A stretch of 64,000 bases of DNA from Kwoniella bestiolae CBS 10118. Taxonomy: Eukaryota > Basidiomycota > Tremellomycetes > Tremellales > Cryptococcaceae. Positions within the stretch are counted from its first letter, which is position 1, and each line of letters begins with the position of its first letter. Location of the stretch: positions 5,598,001-5,662,000 of the forward strand of contig NC_089241.1 in the NCBI RefSeq assembly GCF_000512585.2. Reading direction: 5' to 3'. A program made the translations under genes and the position numbers. A model generated the notes under the pieces. The model was given only the letters and a program-made list of their open reading frames with translations. It was not told where the DNA came from and searched no databases. This document shows, one piece after another, positions 1-12,683 of the stretch.

Positions 1-84
1 CAAAATCGTTTGATTACAAGATATCTTCTGGGTTCATTACCCTTCGACCTGTAATAATGTGGAGCCACTACCGCTTTCTATGCG

Positions 85-3000
85 CTATGCGTCAATGACC
101 ATAGGTTCATCGATCGTACCGCCGAGAGCCTCCTTCTTCGTCTCAGCCGAAGGTGGAACAGGAGAAGAGAAGAAGTCCGCGACTGTCTTAGTTGTCGCTG
201 CCGGGGTAACCGAGGGAGCAGGAGCAGAAGCAGCAATGGGGGCGGGAGCAGGAGGCGTAATCCCAACCGCAATCTACCTCGTACGGATCAGCATAAACCT
301 CCTCTTGAACTCTGAAGGCGGGAGACGAACTCACCCAAGCCTCAGGCTTCACCTTCCATTGGCTTTCCTTCGCTTTACCTTCCTTGACAGCTACTTCCCT
401 CAATTTCGCTTCGATCGCAACTTTCGTGGTGACATTATCGAACCTCTCACGTAACAATGAGATCAGATCGGGTTTGATCTTCTTGCTTCCATCTATCAGT
501 CTATACAGTTCTGGGAGATGTTCTTCGGGGAATCCTACTTTGGGTGCGGATCTTGATTTGGGTTGAGTTGTGGCGGAAGCATCGCCATTCACCGGTGGAG
601 TGGATGAATTGTAGATAGGTTTGGAGTCGATAGAAGATGAGTTTGGGACATTCATAGGTCTTTCAGGCGCAGGTGGTGGAGGGGGAGCAATGGCGATAGG
701 CTCGACAGATAACAGACATCGAACGTTAAGGGATATACCGATGGCGGTAGTACTGAAGGAGGATTTGAACTGCTGAATGGGTTCAGGCGTACTGAATGTG
801 AAAGGATCGATGGAGTAAGGTGTATCTGTAGTAAAACACAGTCAGATCGCCGTCACCCGCCAAGAGGCAGTGGCCTGCTAAGCTCACCATTCAAAAGCTG
901 TATCCTGTATCCCTCCATCCCGTCCGTCCCTTCCTCACCAATACTTGTCTCCCAAATAGGTCCCTTCCAACTGGGTGTGAGCTTCACCACCTTCTTCGGC
1001 ACGTCCCTAGACTTCTTCACCACTTTCATAGGCAATCTAGCTTGTTCAGGTCCAGCAAGTGGGTCATCTCCGTCCACAGGCGTAAACTCCACATCTTCAG
1101 CATCATCAAGCCAATCGTCAAATTCCCCATCATCCTCGTCCTCATCTTCATCCTCCTCGTCCTCCTTAGGCTCACCATCACCGAAATCATCCACATCTTC
1201 TCCCCCTTCATCATCTACCCAATCATCGCTGGAGTCATAGGAGTAATCGAAAATTGGATCCTGTGCGAACGGAGTTCGTGGTCCAACGACTACCGACCGC
1301 TTGGTGAACGTACCTGTGTTACATCGTGAGCGATGCGCGTCCGAGGAAGTCAGGCAACGGAAAACTCACCACAATAAGGAGGTCTAGTCTGCTGATCAAA
1401 AGCAAGTGTTTTCCATGGGAACCTTCGCCTATCCTTCAACTGACTCAATACCGCACGAGGGTCTTCAGCATCTTCCAGAGTAGCATACACATCTGCTACC
1501 GAACCGTGAGGAGGCATGCTCTTGAGGCCTTTGGGCAGGTGTTTGCGGGATGAGCGGGTCTGGTTGCCATGCTTTCGCAGGTGCTCGTTGATAAAATCTG
1601 GGCATAAGTCAACTTAGTTCGCTTCAGCCTCTGTTTGATCAATTTTTGCTCACCTCGTGAATCCCAGTTCTGCACATCCGTTTCTTGCACGCTTACAGAG
1701 CTCTCACCGTTGATGGACGTTTTCTTAGGTATCCATCTGTTAATTTCTGCTACGTGAACATTGGGTCTTTGTGTCATGGGTAGGAACACCCTCGAGTAAT
1801 CGCTGCCTTTGCCTTTGACCGGAGATCCGTCATTGCCTTTCAGCTCTGTGCTAGAAATCAGCGTCCAGACTCAACCGCTCCCAACAAGACCGAGATGAAC
1901 TTACTCGAAGGTCCCGCCTCACTGGCTCGACTGACTGGTGGTGTGGTAGGTGCTTTACTTTTGAAGAAACCTAACATCGCTTTGGCCTGTTTCGCTACAA
2001 CGGCTTCTCGTCGTTCTTTCTCCTTCTCCTTGGCACTGCGACGCAAGTTGCTGTCAGCAATCGGTGGCAGCTAAGCGTAAAACGTGGACTCACGCCTTCT
2101 TCTCAGCAAGTTCAGCTTTCTTCGCTTCTCGTTCCTCCTTCTTCAGTCTGGCAGCCTCCTCCTGGAACCGACTTGTCAGCTCACAGCTTCCACTAAAAGT
2201 AGAGGGCTACGTAGCTCACCTCTTCAGGGGTCATTTTGCTCTTCTTCGTGGGCGATGTACTCCTTCCCCTTGACTCAACAGTATTCGCAGTCCCCTCTCT
2301 CTCCTGCCTTCGCCCTATACGCGGTGAGGCCTACGACAACGTCAGCTACAAATATAGAATGGCACTAGACGGTACTATACTCACCGCTACTTCCTCTGTC
2401 TTGGCTTTGTCCTTCACTTCCTTGACACTACTCTTATCTGCTTTATCTCCCTTGATCAACTCCAGCTTCTCAATATCGTCCAACCCATGCAATATCCTCA
2501 AACACTCTTGCCGAGCCGCTTCTCTCTCTTTCCTCCTTCGCATAATCTCCTCCAGCTGATCCGCGGGGAAATACTTCTGCAGGTCATTCGCTTCCCAGCA
2601 TCGTATCTGAAGCGCAGCTGGGACTTTGGTAGTTGACGACGAAGGAGAAAAGTCGGAAGGGAGGAAACCATATTGATGAAGGGTGAATAGCTTAGGGATA
2701 AGAGGGGAGAGTGTTTCGTTGGGTAGTGGATCTAGACACAAGAAGATGCAACGTCAACATGGTTTTTGAGGATACGATGGCGAAAGCCAGCAAAAACTTA
2801 CCTTGTCCGTCTTTGACGGCGTTTAAAGCAGATTTGAGATGTTTGATAAACAGCGACTCGTTACTTGAGGTGCTGTGCCATCTATCCTATCAGCTATCTA
2901 CCTTCTGAGGTCCGGATAAGCTGAACAGCTCACAGTTCATGACCAGCCATTACTATCAAACCCCAGAACTCCTCTGGCAACTCCGTGATAGGTCTACCAG

Positions 3001-3507
3001 CTTCAACCTCGTCCAAAAGCCACCCTTCAAAATTGAGCAGTTCTGCGGGTACGTCAGCGACTGTTATACATCATACATGAGACTGAGCATTCAGATACGT
3101 GACTCACGTCTTCTGGGCAATTTGCGCGATGATACCTCCTGCTTGAATATCAATTTCCGACCTTTCAATTCTACCAATGATGCGGTTGCTGTCCATCCTA
3201 TCATCAGCTGGTTGATCTCCCTCATGCCATCAAAGGTCAACTCACTATCAACCTTTGCTTTCTTGTCTACATTACCGGCACCATCGTTCTCCTTGTCTTC
3301 TGCATTGACTACTACACGAGACATGGTCCAGTATAAGCAATAGGATGGACATGGGTATCTGTAGAGACGATGCTACCACTCACCGCCCTCAGCAGCCTTC
3401 CTCTTCAAACCCTCCCTTACCGGACTTGGACTCATGGTGTACCCGGTGTTTTCGAGGGTTGTATTGGGGGTCATTGGCTCTACAGAGCGTGTTGACTCTG
3501 TGGTCAT
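85..3507 (-). CDS. Chromatin assembly factor 1 large subunit (CAF-1 p150 / Cac1 / Rlf2 family), multi-exon
   Basis: CAF-1 deposits newly made histone H3-H4 on replicated DNA and is recruited by PCNA in the nucleus. Read from 3507 down, the protein begins MTTESTRSVEPM. It then has a charged K/E/R block (around 2550-1990), a segment like the CAF-1 p150 core with RPPYCGTF (around 1370) and a long Asp/Glu run (about 1090-1230). A C-terminal winged-helix-like region follows (HLPELYRLIDGSKKIKPDL, around 470-520). The final exon starts after a GTGAGT...GTAG intron following KPEAW and ends at a TAG at 85-87 with EPMVIDA. Exon 1 is 3384-3507 and exon 2 is 3108-3299. Two PCNA-box-like motifs are visible: AKAMLGFF (about 1970) and TKTVADFF (about 165-190). 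The order of KER, acidic, RPPYWGT-like and winged-helix parts is diagnostic. Identity is confident; the middle exon boundaries are approximate. Confidence 0.85.
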
Positions 3508-6500
3508 CTTTTGTCTATCTATGATATGGTTGTAGGAATTATAGCTGGATTGTGATATGAATATGAATCTATTTATTGAGTGAATGATTCTGATTCCGGT
3601 TGACGTTGACGCGTGCAGAAGGGACATGGAAATGGACATGGGATGCTCAAAGTCAATTCGAACATTAACGACGCGTCTGACAGCTGAGCGGTGTTAGCGG
3701 CGTTATTTTAACGTAGGAAAAGACAGAGATGATAGTGGCGCGTATATGTGTAGAGCTATGTACATTTATACAGTATGCTAGCTGAAATGACAGGACTGTG
3801 CGTGGGATATCAGGTATCAGAAAAGGCAAGATGCAAATGGGGTCCAGATGGACAGAACAGAGAATCAAGCAGCAGAGAGAGGTAAAGAATGCATGTATAG
3901 TCAGTAGGAATCAGAATCCGGATGTTCTTACCATACCATATGGTGGGTGTCTGTACCGCAAGATCTGGCTGACGAGATATCAGATTTACAGCTCGCCGTG
4001 GTGCGACTCACACAAGCCGTATGATAGCAAGGTGATACAGGAGACACATATTTCATGTCTAACCGAATTGCGCTGCGAAGAGTATCGGTTCAGCCGCTCG
4101 GACAACTTTGCTCAGCACGAATTACAGTACATACACGAGCTGACAAACCGGAATGCAGCGGGCCAACGTCTCGGTAAGAATTGTACACCTTGATCGCGGA
4201 GTTCAACCACAAAGACGGATCTCGATCGATCACATTGAGCTTGGAATTTTCAGCCTCAACGGGATACCAAGAAACCAAGAACTTGTGGCGTTTGTCGATC
4301 AGGTTCGAGAGAATGACGGCGGTTCGTTGTTTGTCCATCCCACTCACTACACACGATCGCGGGATCCTCGGTCTCTTGAGAGATAGTCCGTCTCTTACAG
4401 ACATGCATGACCTTGAACCAGTCTTGAGGCCAGAAATGCTAGTGATTGCGGTCGGATAGAGGTAATCGAGCATGCAGCAATGAGAGAAGGAACATCGACA
4501 TCGGACCGGGTTTGCGAGTTGACTTACGTTAAACGACGTTTATAAACCCTGCATTCCTCTGAGGTAGCGTACCTATGACATCAATATACTATGATTCCAG
4601 AAGGTCAATCGGCATTTGTCGCGGATGAAAAGCTGGTACTGTACTGCCGAACCTCGCAGCTTGGGCAGACGACATCGAGAGTTCAAACGAGTGATGATAC
4701 TCGCTCATTCATCAAACATCGACCCAATCGGTGATTGCCGATGATTTGAATGGGAATGACGCTTGTTCAAGTGTGCCGACGCAATACAGTTTACTGCAGT
4801 TCGGTGTATGAAGCGAGCTCCGCACGGTGTATATCAGTCAAAATCGAAATGATCCTTAAAATTTCGGCGGTGTGTGTAACATTCGCGTTTTCTAACCCGT
4901 TTGCAGGGCAAAGGTGGTGAAGCGAATAAGAAGTTATGATACATGTCACCTCGGAATGCGTGTATCCGTTCCGTAGAAAGGTATGGTCAGCTGATAAGTC
5001 ATTCAGAACCTTTGGGGATGGGTATCTGCACGAAACTCAAATTTCACTTCGTACCCGGTCCCGTTCTCCTCCGAGCCAAGTCAAAGTTGAACAGTTCCCA
5101 TTCGAAACAGTCCAGGACAAGACCGTTTTCCTGGATATGGAAACGAACTCGTATTGTTGGTGAAACACACATCTCGCCATGATCTAGTGTGTGAATAGGG
5201 TCGCTCGTTTATGTGTAGGATTGTACGAATGAACTGAATATGTGTGTCTCGTCCACTCAATGCTTACAGAAGCTACAGTAGTATAAAACGTGTATGGGTC
5301 AATCCGTCGATCCGGACCTCCGTACCGTGTGGATGTTGACAACACGTAATTTGTAATGAAGAGTGAAACTCTGTTTTCGTATTTTCTAATGTTTACGTGT
5401 CTGTACAAGCACGTTCGATTTGAATCCCACGACAGATACATATATTCGCGAAAGAGAAAAAAAACTGTATTCGCAATCGGAATAAATGTTTGAGTGCGTC
5501 ATACCAGTGCAAAGAATAAGGAACAAGCGTAATCCCCCGAGAAAATTCTACAAAGAACGACCTAAACGACCTAAAAACAACACAACGGGGCCTTGCGCAT
5601 TACCCTGAATCTCGACTGTACCGTACCACTATACTATACACTGGTACAGTAGTAAAACCAAATCGACTCGGTAATCTGATAGAGAGCAGTAATGAGTGAT
5701 ATCGATGGCGTGAGTTTTACATAGCATCACATCACATCAGCATACCTAATCGAATTTTTCATTTCATTACACGCAATTCACTACGATACTTACAAAGCAT
5801 CAAAACATTCAATCTTTCATTTATCATTTGCACACAACACCACACCTTACATCCAAGCTTAGAAGTATAGCATACATAGCATACAAGGAGTGATATCCAT
5901 ATCAAGGTGAGTAGGATATCCATTGATCCATGATCGGTAAATTTTCACGTGTATCCTGATATATTCTCCTATGAGAACGTGCGAGACAATTGAGTGCGTA
6001 TGATTCATGGTGGAAAGTGAAACAAACTTTTTTCAACGAAAATCAGAAAGGGATATCATCTTGTTGCTTTGTTAAAGGAAACTACTGGGTCAATTGTGGA
6101 CTATTCTATCATTCTATTCTATTCTATCATCCTATCCCATCAGAAAGGAGAAAAGGATAACAAAGTGAATAATGTCGACTTCACTTTAACCTCAACCGAT
6201 AACCGCTCAGTCCTCTCCTCACATCACTTTCACCTTCACTTTCAACTTTTTTATCTCTCTCATTCTCATGTATAAATCACGACATATCTTATTAGCAACG
6301 AGAACCATCAGTCGCTGATCACATCAACACGCATCAATAGCATTGCATACAACATACAAGACATCAACACATCATCAATTCCACCAATACATTGTCATTT
6401 CAATTTCGGCCGACCTTCCTTGCCATCTTTGCTCTACTTTTTTGCTTAATCATCGACTCGTCCCCTCTCTCCTTTCATCGAATCGCATACCGCTGGACTT

Positions 6501-7080
6501 GAAAGGCCTTCGCATTCATCCTTGGTCTTCCACACAGCAATAGACACCAAACCCTGTACAATCCTTTCACATCGACTCGAGCTCACCTGCAAGACGTGTT
6601 CACAACGACTTACCTTTATTTCGAAATCCTCCCTTCAATCTCGTCATTGCGGACAACTCAAACAGCTCATCGAAGTCGATTCATCTCTTGTCGTTACAAG
6701 TCGTTACTCCGCTCACATCGGTTTCTGCCTATCGAAGCTCGATCTGTCTTTTACACGGAGACTGAAACTGGTCAGATCACCTGGGATATAGGATTCAACC
6801 ACAGCCGTCCTTCGATCGGAGTGAGGATATTTCAATTACAGTCTTAGAGTTTCGACAGTCGTCGGCCTCGGACTTTGAATAGGAAATAAGGTATAAATAG
6901 ATTACAAAGCGGCTCTTTCTGTGAGTTGGTTTTTACATGTCATATCCCACTTCCCACCCAAAAGTCCTTGTGACAACAAAACATTCCTTCAAGATTTCCC
7001 ACTCATCTCAAAAAACCATCCATCACTCTCTAATCCGCCAAGCTATCTTCAATCAAGCACACCTCGCTGACATACCGAAA
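3508..7080. other. Long stretch without a convincing gene; right part is the leader of the Ecl1-like gene
   Basis: The left part (3508 to about 5800) has only short, mutually overlapping reading frames on both strands, with no recognisable domain. It holds the promoter of the CAF-1 gene, read leftward. The right part (about 5800-7080) becomes rich in C, T and A, typical of fungal 5' leaders. It has a GTGAGT at 5908, several upstream ATGs, and an ATG at 6937 that is in frame with the next gene. A non-coding RNA here cannot be excluded. I see no tRNA, repeat family or transposon. Confidence 0.5.
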
Positions 7081-8662
7081 ATGCCTTCTCTCAACCAGCT
7101 CTGTCAAAATTGCGGCTTGCCTCGTGCATCTCCGCCCCCACCACTCGATACCATGTTTGAAGAAGATTTTGAAAGGTGCTTTATCTGTCAACAGCCTTGC
7201 AAAGGGTGAGCACGAGTCTGCCGAAAATATTCACTTTCTACTCTATACTGACCCGTTGTATAGCCTGTACTGTTCCTCGGAATGTCGACTTCGTGATCAA
7301 GGAACGCCTTCGCCAGCTGTTCGAGCGGCGCACGGTCCCGTCAAGATCACCTCTCAGCTACCCGCCGCGCTGAGTCCACTTGTCCGACCGACTCAGCATC
7401 CAGGTCGATCGCCTCGGGTCTTAGCCCAGAATAGAGGGTCCAGCTCGATCTCTTCTGGATCTTCTTCCGTATCCTCATCCCCTCTTCAATCCCCACAAAC
7501 GAATCCTTCCGAAGTCGACTCGCCCAAAAGGGACAACTTCGACCTCCCACCCCCTGCCTATCCTACCAAACAGTTTGGTGCACCCGCTTCAGTACCCATG
7601 AAGATTCCAGCTCTCGCTTCCAGACCCTCTCCACTTGTCGCACCAAGTCAGACGCCGGGATCTGTAGGCTCGACCGTTTACCCAGCTGGAGCCTCGATAG
7701 ATACCCTTAGATACGGTCGAAAACCCAGTGCGGTCAACAGTGTCATCTCGCCCAACGCTCTCATCCCACGATGCGCATGTGGTAAACCCGCGAACCACAA
7801 GAACCGAGCGTCGAGTAAAGACCGAGCGGATCTCATAGATTCTGGATTTTCAAGGCTTAGTCTAGGTCCTTCGCTCGTCACTGCGCAGGAGGAACCTTTA
7901 CCCAGATCGACAAGGATAGTCTCTGAATCGGCCATCCCACCTTTCATATCGGGTACACCGGGTCGAAAGACAGTACCACTCGGTATACCCTCAAGCCCCC
8001 AGGTCGCACCCTCCACATCGCTTTTATCTCGCTCTCGATCGGATCCCATACCTGGATCTCCTCAGACGCAACGAAAGTTGATACCTCAGGTCCCCGCTCC
8101 TGTGATTACCAATGTGATCACGCCGAGTCATAGGGAATCTAATGGTATGCCACTATCACCTATCGTGCCCCCGGCCACTAGACCAGGCAGGAATAGGAAT
8201 CTAGAAGTGAATATGGATTCGCCAAGACGAGGAAGGTCTCGCGAGAGGCAGGAACATCACGTCGGGCAGATGACCTCGAACTTTGGTGGTCCGGCTGATA
8301 GGGAACAGGCACCTTCCAGGTCTAGGACCAGACGACGATCAGATTCGAGAGAACGAGAACGAGAGAGGGGTAGAGGTCGAGATTCGAGAGAGAGGGAAAG
8401 GGAGAGGGATCATTCGGGACATACTTCACCTATCAAGCAGACGCAGACACCTCAGATATTACCTTCCTGGTCTAGACGAGCGTCCGAAGCTACTGCTGAT
8501 AGACGAAAGGTCTTGGGGGAAGTGGCGCCAGCTATGAGGAGGACAGCGAGTAACGGCAAGAAGTCGCCGACGTACGATGAAGAGGAGAAACAGAGGAAGA
8601 AGGATGAGATCAATAGGGCTAGTAAACAGTTGGGTCAGGTTTTTGGCGTCGCTGCGGGATAG
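7081..8662 (+). CDS. Ecl1-type zinc-binding protein (lifespan regulatory factor family), 507 aa
   Basis: Two exons: 7081-7205 and 7264-8662, with a 58-base GTGAGC...TAG intron. The splice joins CFICQQPCKG to LYCSSECRLRDQ, giving the Cys-rich pattern CxxC...CxxxC...YCSxEC typical of the Ecl1 family. In fission yeast, Ecl1 proteins are small stress- and zinc-responsive nuclear factors that extend chronological lifespan. This one is much larger. After the finger (residues about 8-52) comes a long Ser/Pro-rich region and a second Cys cluster CACGKPANH (about 7770-7800). The C-terminal part is Arg/Glu/Ser-rich (RERERERGRG, about 8340-8420). The start is MPSLNQLCQNCG, but an in-frame ATG at 6937 could add 48 residues. 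The family call rests on the N-terminal finger only; the rest looks disordered and its function is unknown. Confidence 0.7.
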
Positions 8663-9150
8663 GAAGGGTTTCAACAACACATATATCATTCGTACAAGAC
8701 ATATAGCATTTAGTACCTGGCATTTTCACATACATCACAAACGAACAACAAAAGTATATACAAACACAATTGAAGAAGAAAAAGTCAAACACCAAACGCA
8801 TTTACCATACTCCTGAAAATATCGAGATTCTATATCGATCAGATGAGTTTGTAGAAATTATATACATACATCACACAGATATACAAAAACATAACAAACA
8901 TGCATATTACATTCACCATGTACTGTACTTAACACGTATTTTGTGTAGTCTCTGACGCTGTGGATTCGTAGGACTAAACAATGCTTGACTGACGGGTGTC
9001 GACTTGATAAGGTTATTGCCGACCCTTGCGTTTCATTTCATTTCGTTATGTTTATGAACTAATATACAATACTGGTCCTAGTTTTCTATAATACGGTATT
9101 GTATTCTACGATACCAAAACATCCTACATATTATGTTCCCTCTCATCCCA
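8663..9150. other. Convergent intergenic region
   Basis: AT-rich spacer between the 3' ends of the Ecl1-like gene and the leftward membrane-protein gene. It presumably carries both poly(A) signals. I see no gene in it. Confidence 0.5.
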
Positions 9151-11698
9151 TCAATGACTAGTCACTCTAATATGAGGAACCCCACTATTCCGATCCATCT
9201 CCCTCCTCCCGCTACCCCTCATTGTCCAATCCACCTCATCCTCCTCCTCCCCTTCCTCCTGGTGGTGATATTCCTCATGACCCTCAAAATAGATATAATA
9301 ATCCTCAAAAGCTATCCCCTCATCTTCCAATTCCATCTCCTGAGCGTACGCCTCTGGATCCCACACCGAGTCTACCTCCTCTACTTCTTCTTCCTCTTCG
9401 ATCTCCATATCTATCTCTTCTTGCTCGCCGTTCTCCTGCTCTGCGGACATATACGGATCACCCTCCCCCTCCTCTTCTTCTTCCGTTTGATGATGTAGCC
9501 TCTCAGAATCCTCGGTACTGGAGTGAGCAGTACCAGATCTCCCCTCAGATTGGATCAGGCTTAGATACCTCTCCAATTGGGCTTGACGTTCCGCCAGGAT
9601 CTTTATACTCTCTGCGTCCTGCTTGTTGGGTATCTCAGTCGGAATGACCGGTACAGGTACCGGTAGGTCTTCTTGAGTGGTGGTATTGAACGCTCGTAAT
9701 GCCCTTTTCAGATAGTTGGACCCGTTGGATCCGTTTGACCCGGAGATGATCTCGGATTCCCTCGATCCGGGCGACCCACCGGTGTTCTTGGACGATTTCT
9801 TGCGTGAGAGTAGCTTAGATGGAAACGAGGTTGATCGAGCCATTATCTTCTTCTGCGATTCCTCTTGTTCTCGCGTTACCTTCTCTTCGAGCTGGGAAGA
9901 GATGAACGCTGCTATTCGGAGATCTTCCATCTCATCTTGCCGTTTTACCTGTTCGACTTTGGTGGTCATATTCCTCTGATTGTCCTCGATTTCTCTTGAA
10001 GCCTTGGACTTGGCTATACTCGGTTCAGTCGACACTAACACACTCGATGGGAGAGGTTCATTCTGACTAGTCATGAGTCTTATGAACTCGCGTACTTCCC
10101 TGGTAGGCTGGAGACTCATCGTCCTTCCCACTGCTGTTCTTAGTAAATCATGTTTCTGCACTTCCACCAAACCCAACCCCGGTCCATGGGATTGAGCCCT
10201 CTTGCGCCGAGATTGGAATTTCCCTGCTGGTGTTGGGGAGTCGTACGGCCCTATAGCATCGTGCTCGCTATCCATCTGAACGGGCGAGGGGGATTGCGGT
10301 GGTGGGGTGGATTGGTCTCGGGGTGTCTGGGGGAACGAGGAGGAGATGATTGATAGGGCCGAGAGGGAGGAGATGCTCGATCGAGCAGAGGCGGTTGTGT
10401 AGTCTGCGGAACACGTTGAGGAATTGCTGGATGACGAGGTGGAAGAGACTATTGAGTCTCGTCTTTCCCTTTCTTCAAGTTCAGGCCCGCTGTCGAGGAC
10501 AGATGGCTCTGAAAGCGATTCTTCCTCTGTCTCGTTCTCGGTCTCTTCCTCGATCATTTCTAAGGTAGGGGCGATGGAAGTCCGTGGGGATGGATCGGGC
10601 TGGTCCATCTCTTCTTCCTCTTGTTCGGATTGAGCCTCCGGCTGGTGTATCGACGCAATCATGAATCGAGGTGGGGGTAGTATGCTCTCCCTCCTATTCC
10701 GGTGGGAACATTCATCCTCATCTTGAAGATCATCATGTATCGTATCTACAAAGCTCACTCTCCTGCCAGATGGTTGAACAGCTGACAAAGGTCTCTTGTA
10801 AGATATGAAACTCGATCTCAACTCCTCGCCATGATTATTCCCGTTGCCTGATGGGTTAGGTCTGAGGCCCTTCTCAACCACATTGGAGGCATTGAACATC
10901 TCTGAGGTGAATGATTTCTCATCTGAGTCCTTCTCCCTCCTCGTATACCCCTCTTCCTCTTGTTGGAGCGATAACCTCTTCCGCCTGTAATGTATTCCCA
11001 CCCAACTCGCTACGCCCAATACCAGCAGACCTAATACTACGGACAGGGCTATAGAGGGACCCAGCATGTCTACGTGGTGGTCTTGCGATTGCGAGGGGAT
11101 AGGAGAAGAAGACATAATAGGTGATGAGGAACCCAGTGTTGGACTGGATCCTATCGTAGGCGAAGAAGATGATGCGATGGGTACATTGGACATTCGATTT
11201 AGGGGATCATTCGAACTCAAACCGAAATTCCTTTTGTTCCCTGAAGTTTGATGGATGTACGAACGTTTCTTCATGAGCCGCAGGTGTTGAGTCGGGTTGA
11301 TATTGACCAGGTCCAACCCCAATTGAGGGGAATTCACGAGCATATTGTTCTGTGTGTCTGGTGATGGTACAGGGATTGAAAGGGGGTTGGAAGATGTCTT
11401 GTCGTATATGCTTGGTGGGAGGGTTTGGGAAGGTGCAGAGACGAAGCGTTTGCCCACGCCTAGTGAACGGGGTCCTTTGTGCGATCGTTCGGGGAGGGCG
11501 ACATTATATGCTGGATGAGTGGGTTTGGCGGGGATTGATGGGGTATCACTGGATCACGCATAAGATATTTGTTAGTGAATGTGATGCTATGATACAGGGT
11601 AGAGGGGGTTGAGCTCACTTTGATTTGGATATGGTTGATGAAGGATGCTCGAAATCGATCGAGGTGAACCCCAGTCCTAGGCCTATGCCTCCTGACAT
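9151..11698 (-). CDS. Unrecognised single-pass membrane protein with long acidic, Ser-rich cytoplasmic tail
   Basis: Two exons: 11619-11698 (MSGGIGLGLGFTSIDFEH...) and 9151-11548, joined by a GTGAGC...CCAG intron; reading stays open across the join. I do not recognise the family. Visible parts are an N-terminal region of about 150 residues rich in Ser, Pro and Asn with no obvious signal peptide, then one hydrophobic helix (IALSVVLGLLVLGVASWVGI, about 11000-11070). A basic stop-transfer HYRRKRL follows it. The remaining roughly 600 residues are low-complexity, Ser-rich and then strongly acidic (EEEEEVEEVDS, about 9380-9400), with stretches likely to form coiled coil. The layout suggests a type I or III plasma-membrane or vacuolar protein with a disordered tail, loosely like fungal wall-sensor architecture, but no sensor domain is seen. 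That comparison is inference only. Confidence 0.6.
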
Positions 11699-12683
11699 TG
11701 TGAGTGGTTGATTATAAAGTTGTTGTGTCCCTACAATACTGATGTCTTTTGAGATTGAAAATGATATGAGCGAAATCGAAATAAAAAAGGAGCACTGCTC
11801 CGACACAGCTTCACAGGGTGAAGTAGAAGTAAAAAAGGGAATTATTAAGGATCAAAACAAAAGTGAGGAAACAAGAGACAACATAAAGCAGGACAGATAC
11901 ATTAGCAAGTTAATACATTCTGTTCAGTATATCAACAACGCCAATATTAGCTTTGGGATACTGTACCTGTAGATCTCAAGAAAGTTGCATTAAGTTACTA
12001 GCCACTTGAAATTCCAATATCGACCAATATCCTAGTTTGGCTTGTTTGGACGAGTGCGTGACGGGCTGTCAAGGATGGCTAAAGCTTGCGGACCAGTATT
12101 ATCGTACTTACTCTTGCAAGTATCGATGCAGAATGACGGTTCTTATTCCCATTTATAGGGGAATGGGCGGGGCCATGGTGAGTTCCTATAAACGGCGTTG
12201 GGTGGAGCGAACGATCCGCTCATTCTTGATGAACCTACTACTGAGGTCGGAAATGGGACTGTCTTTTGGCATCTCCGAGTGATTGTTGATGACGCCTTAT
12301 TGTATCACCTTGATCTTGTGAGCACGAGTAGGAGTGATAAACAAATCAAACACATGAAAGACATGCATGTGTATGCTAGTTGCCCCTTTATCCCTTTATC
12401 TCTGAATACAGGGTCTGTGCGCGCTAATATGATATGATATATCGATAGCCCTTCGGTCACCACGCGGTGTCATTCCCGGAGCACATGGTTCATGGTTTAC
12501 AGTATTACAAAAAATCAAAATTCAGAATACGAGTATGATGACGAATGGTCTAATCACCCGCAATGGACTACTTCAGTAGTAGCGATAAGCTAATCAACCA
12601 TCTTTATACTCTTGCTCTTTGCTCTTTCTCTTTTACGTCTCCTCTCACCTTGCTTGACCATACAACAGTCAAGTCAGTCCAAG
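11699..12683. other. Divergent intergenic region, shared promoters
   Basis: About 1 kb between the leftward membrane-protein gene and the rightward ABC transporter. The right end is pyrimidine-rich (cttgctctttgctctttc, about 12609-12627), as in many fungal promoters and leaders. Reading frames here are short and unsupported. Confidence 0.45.
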
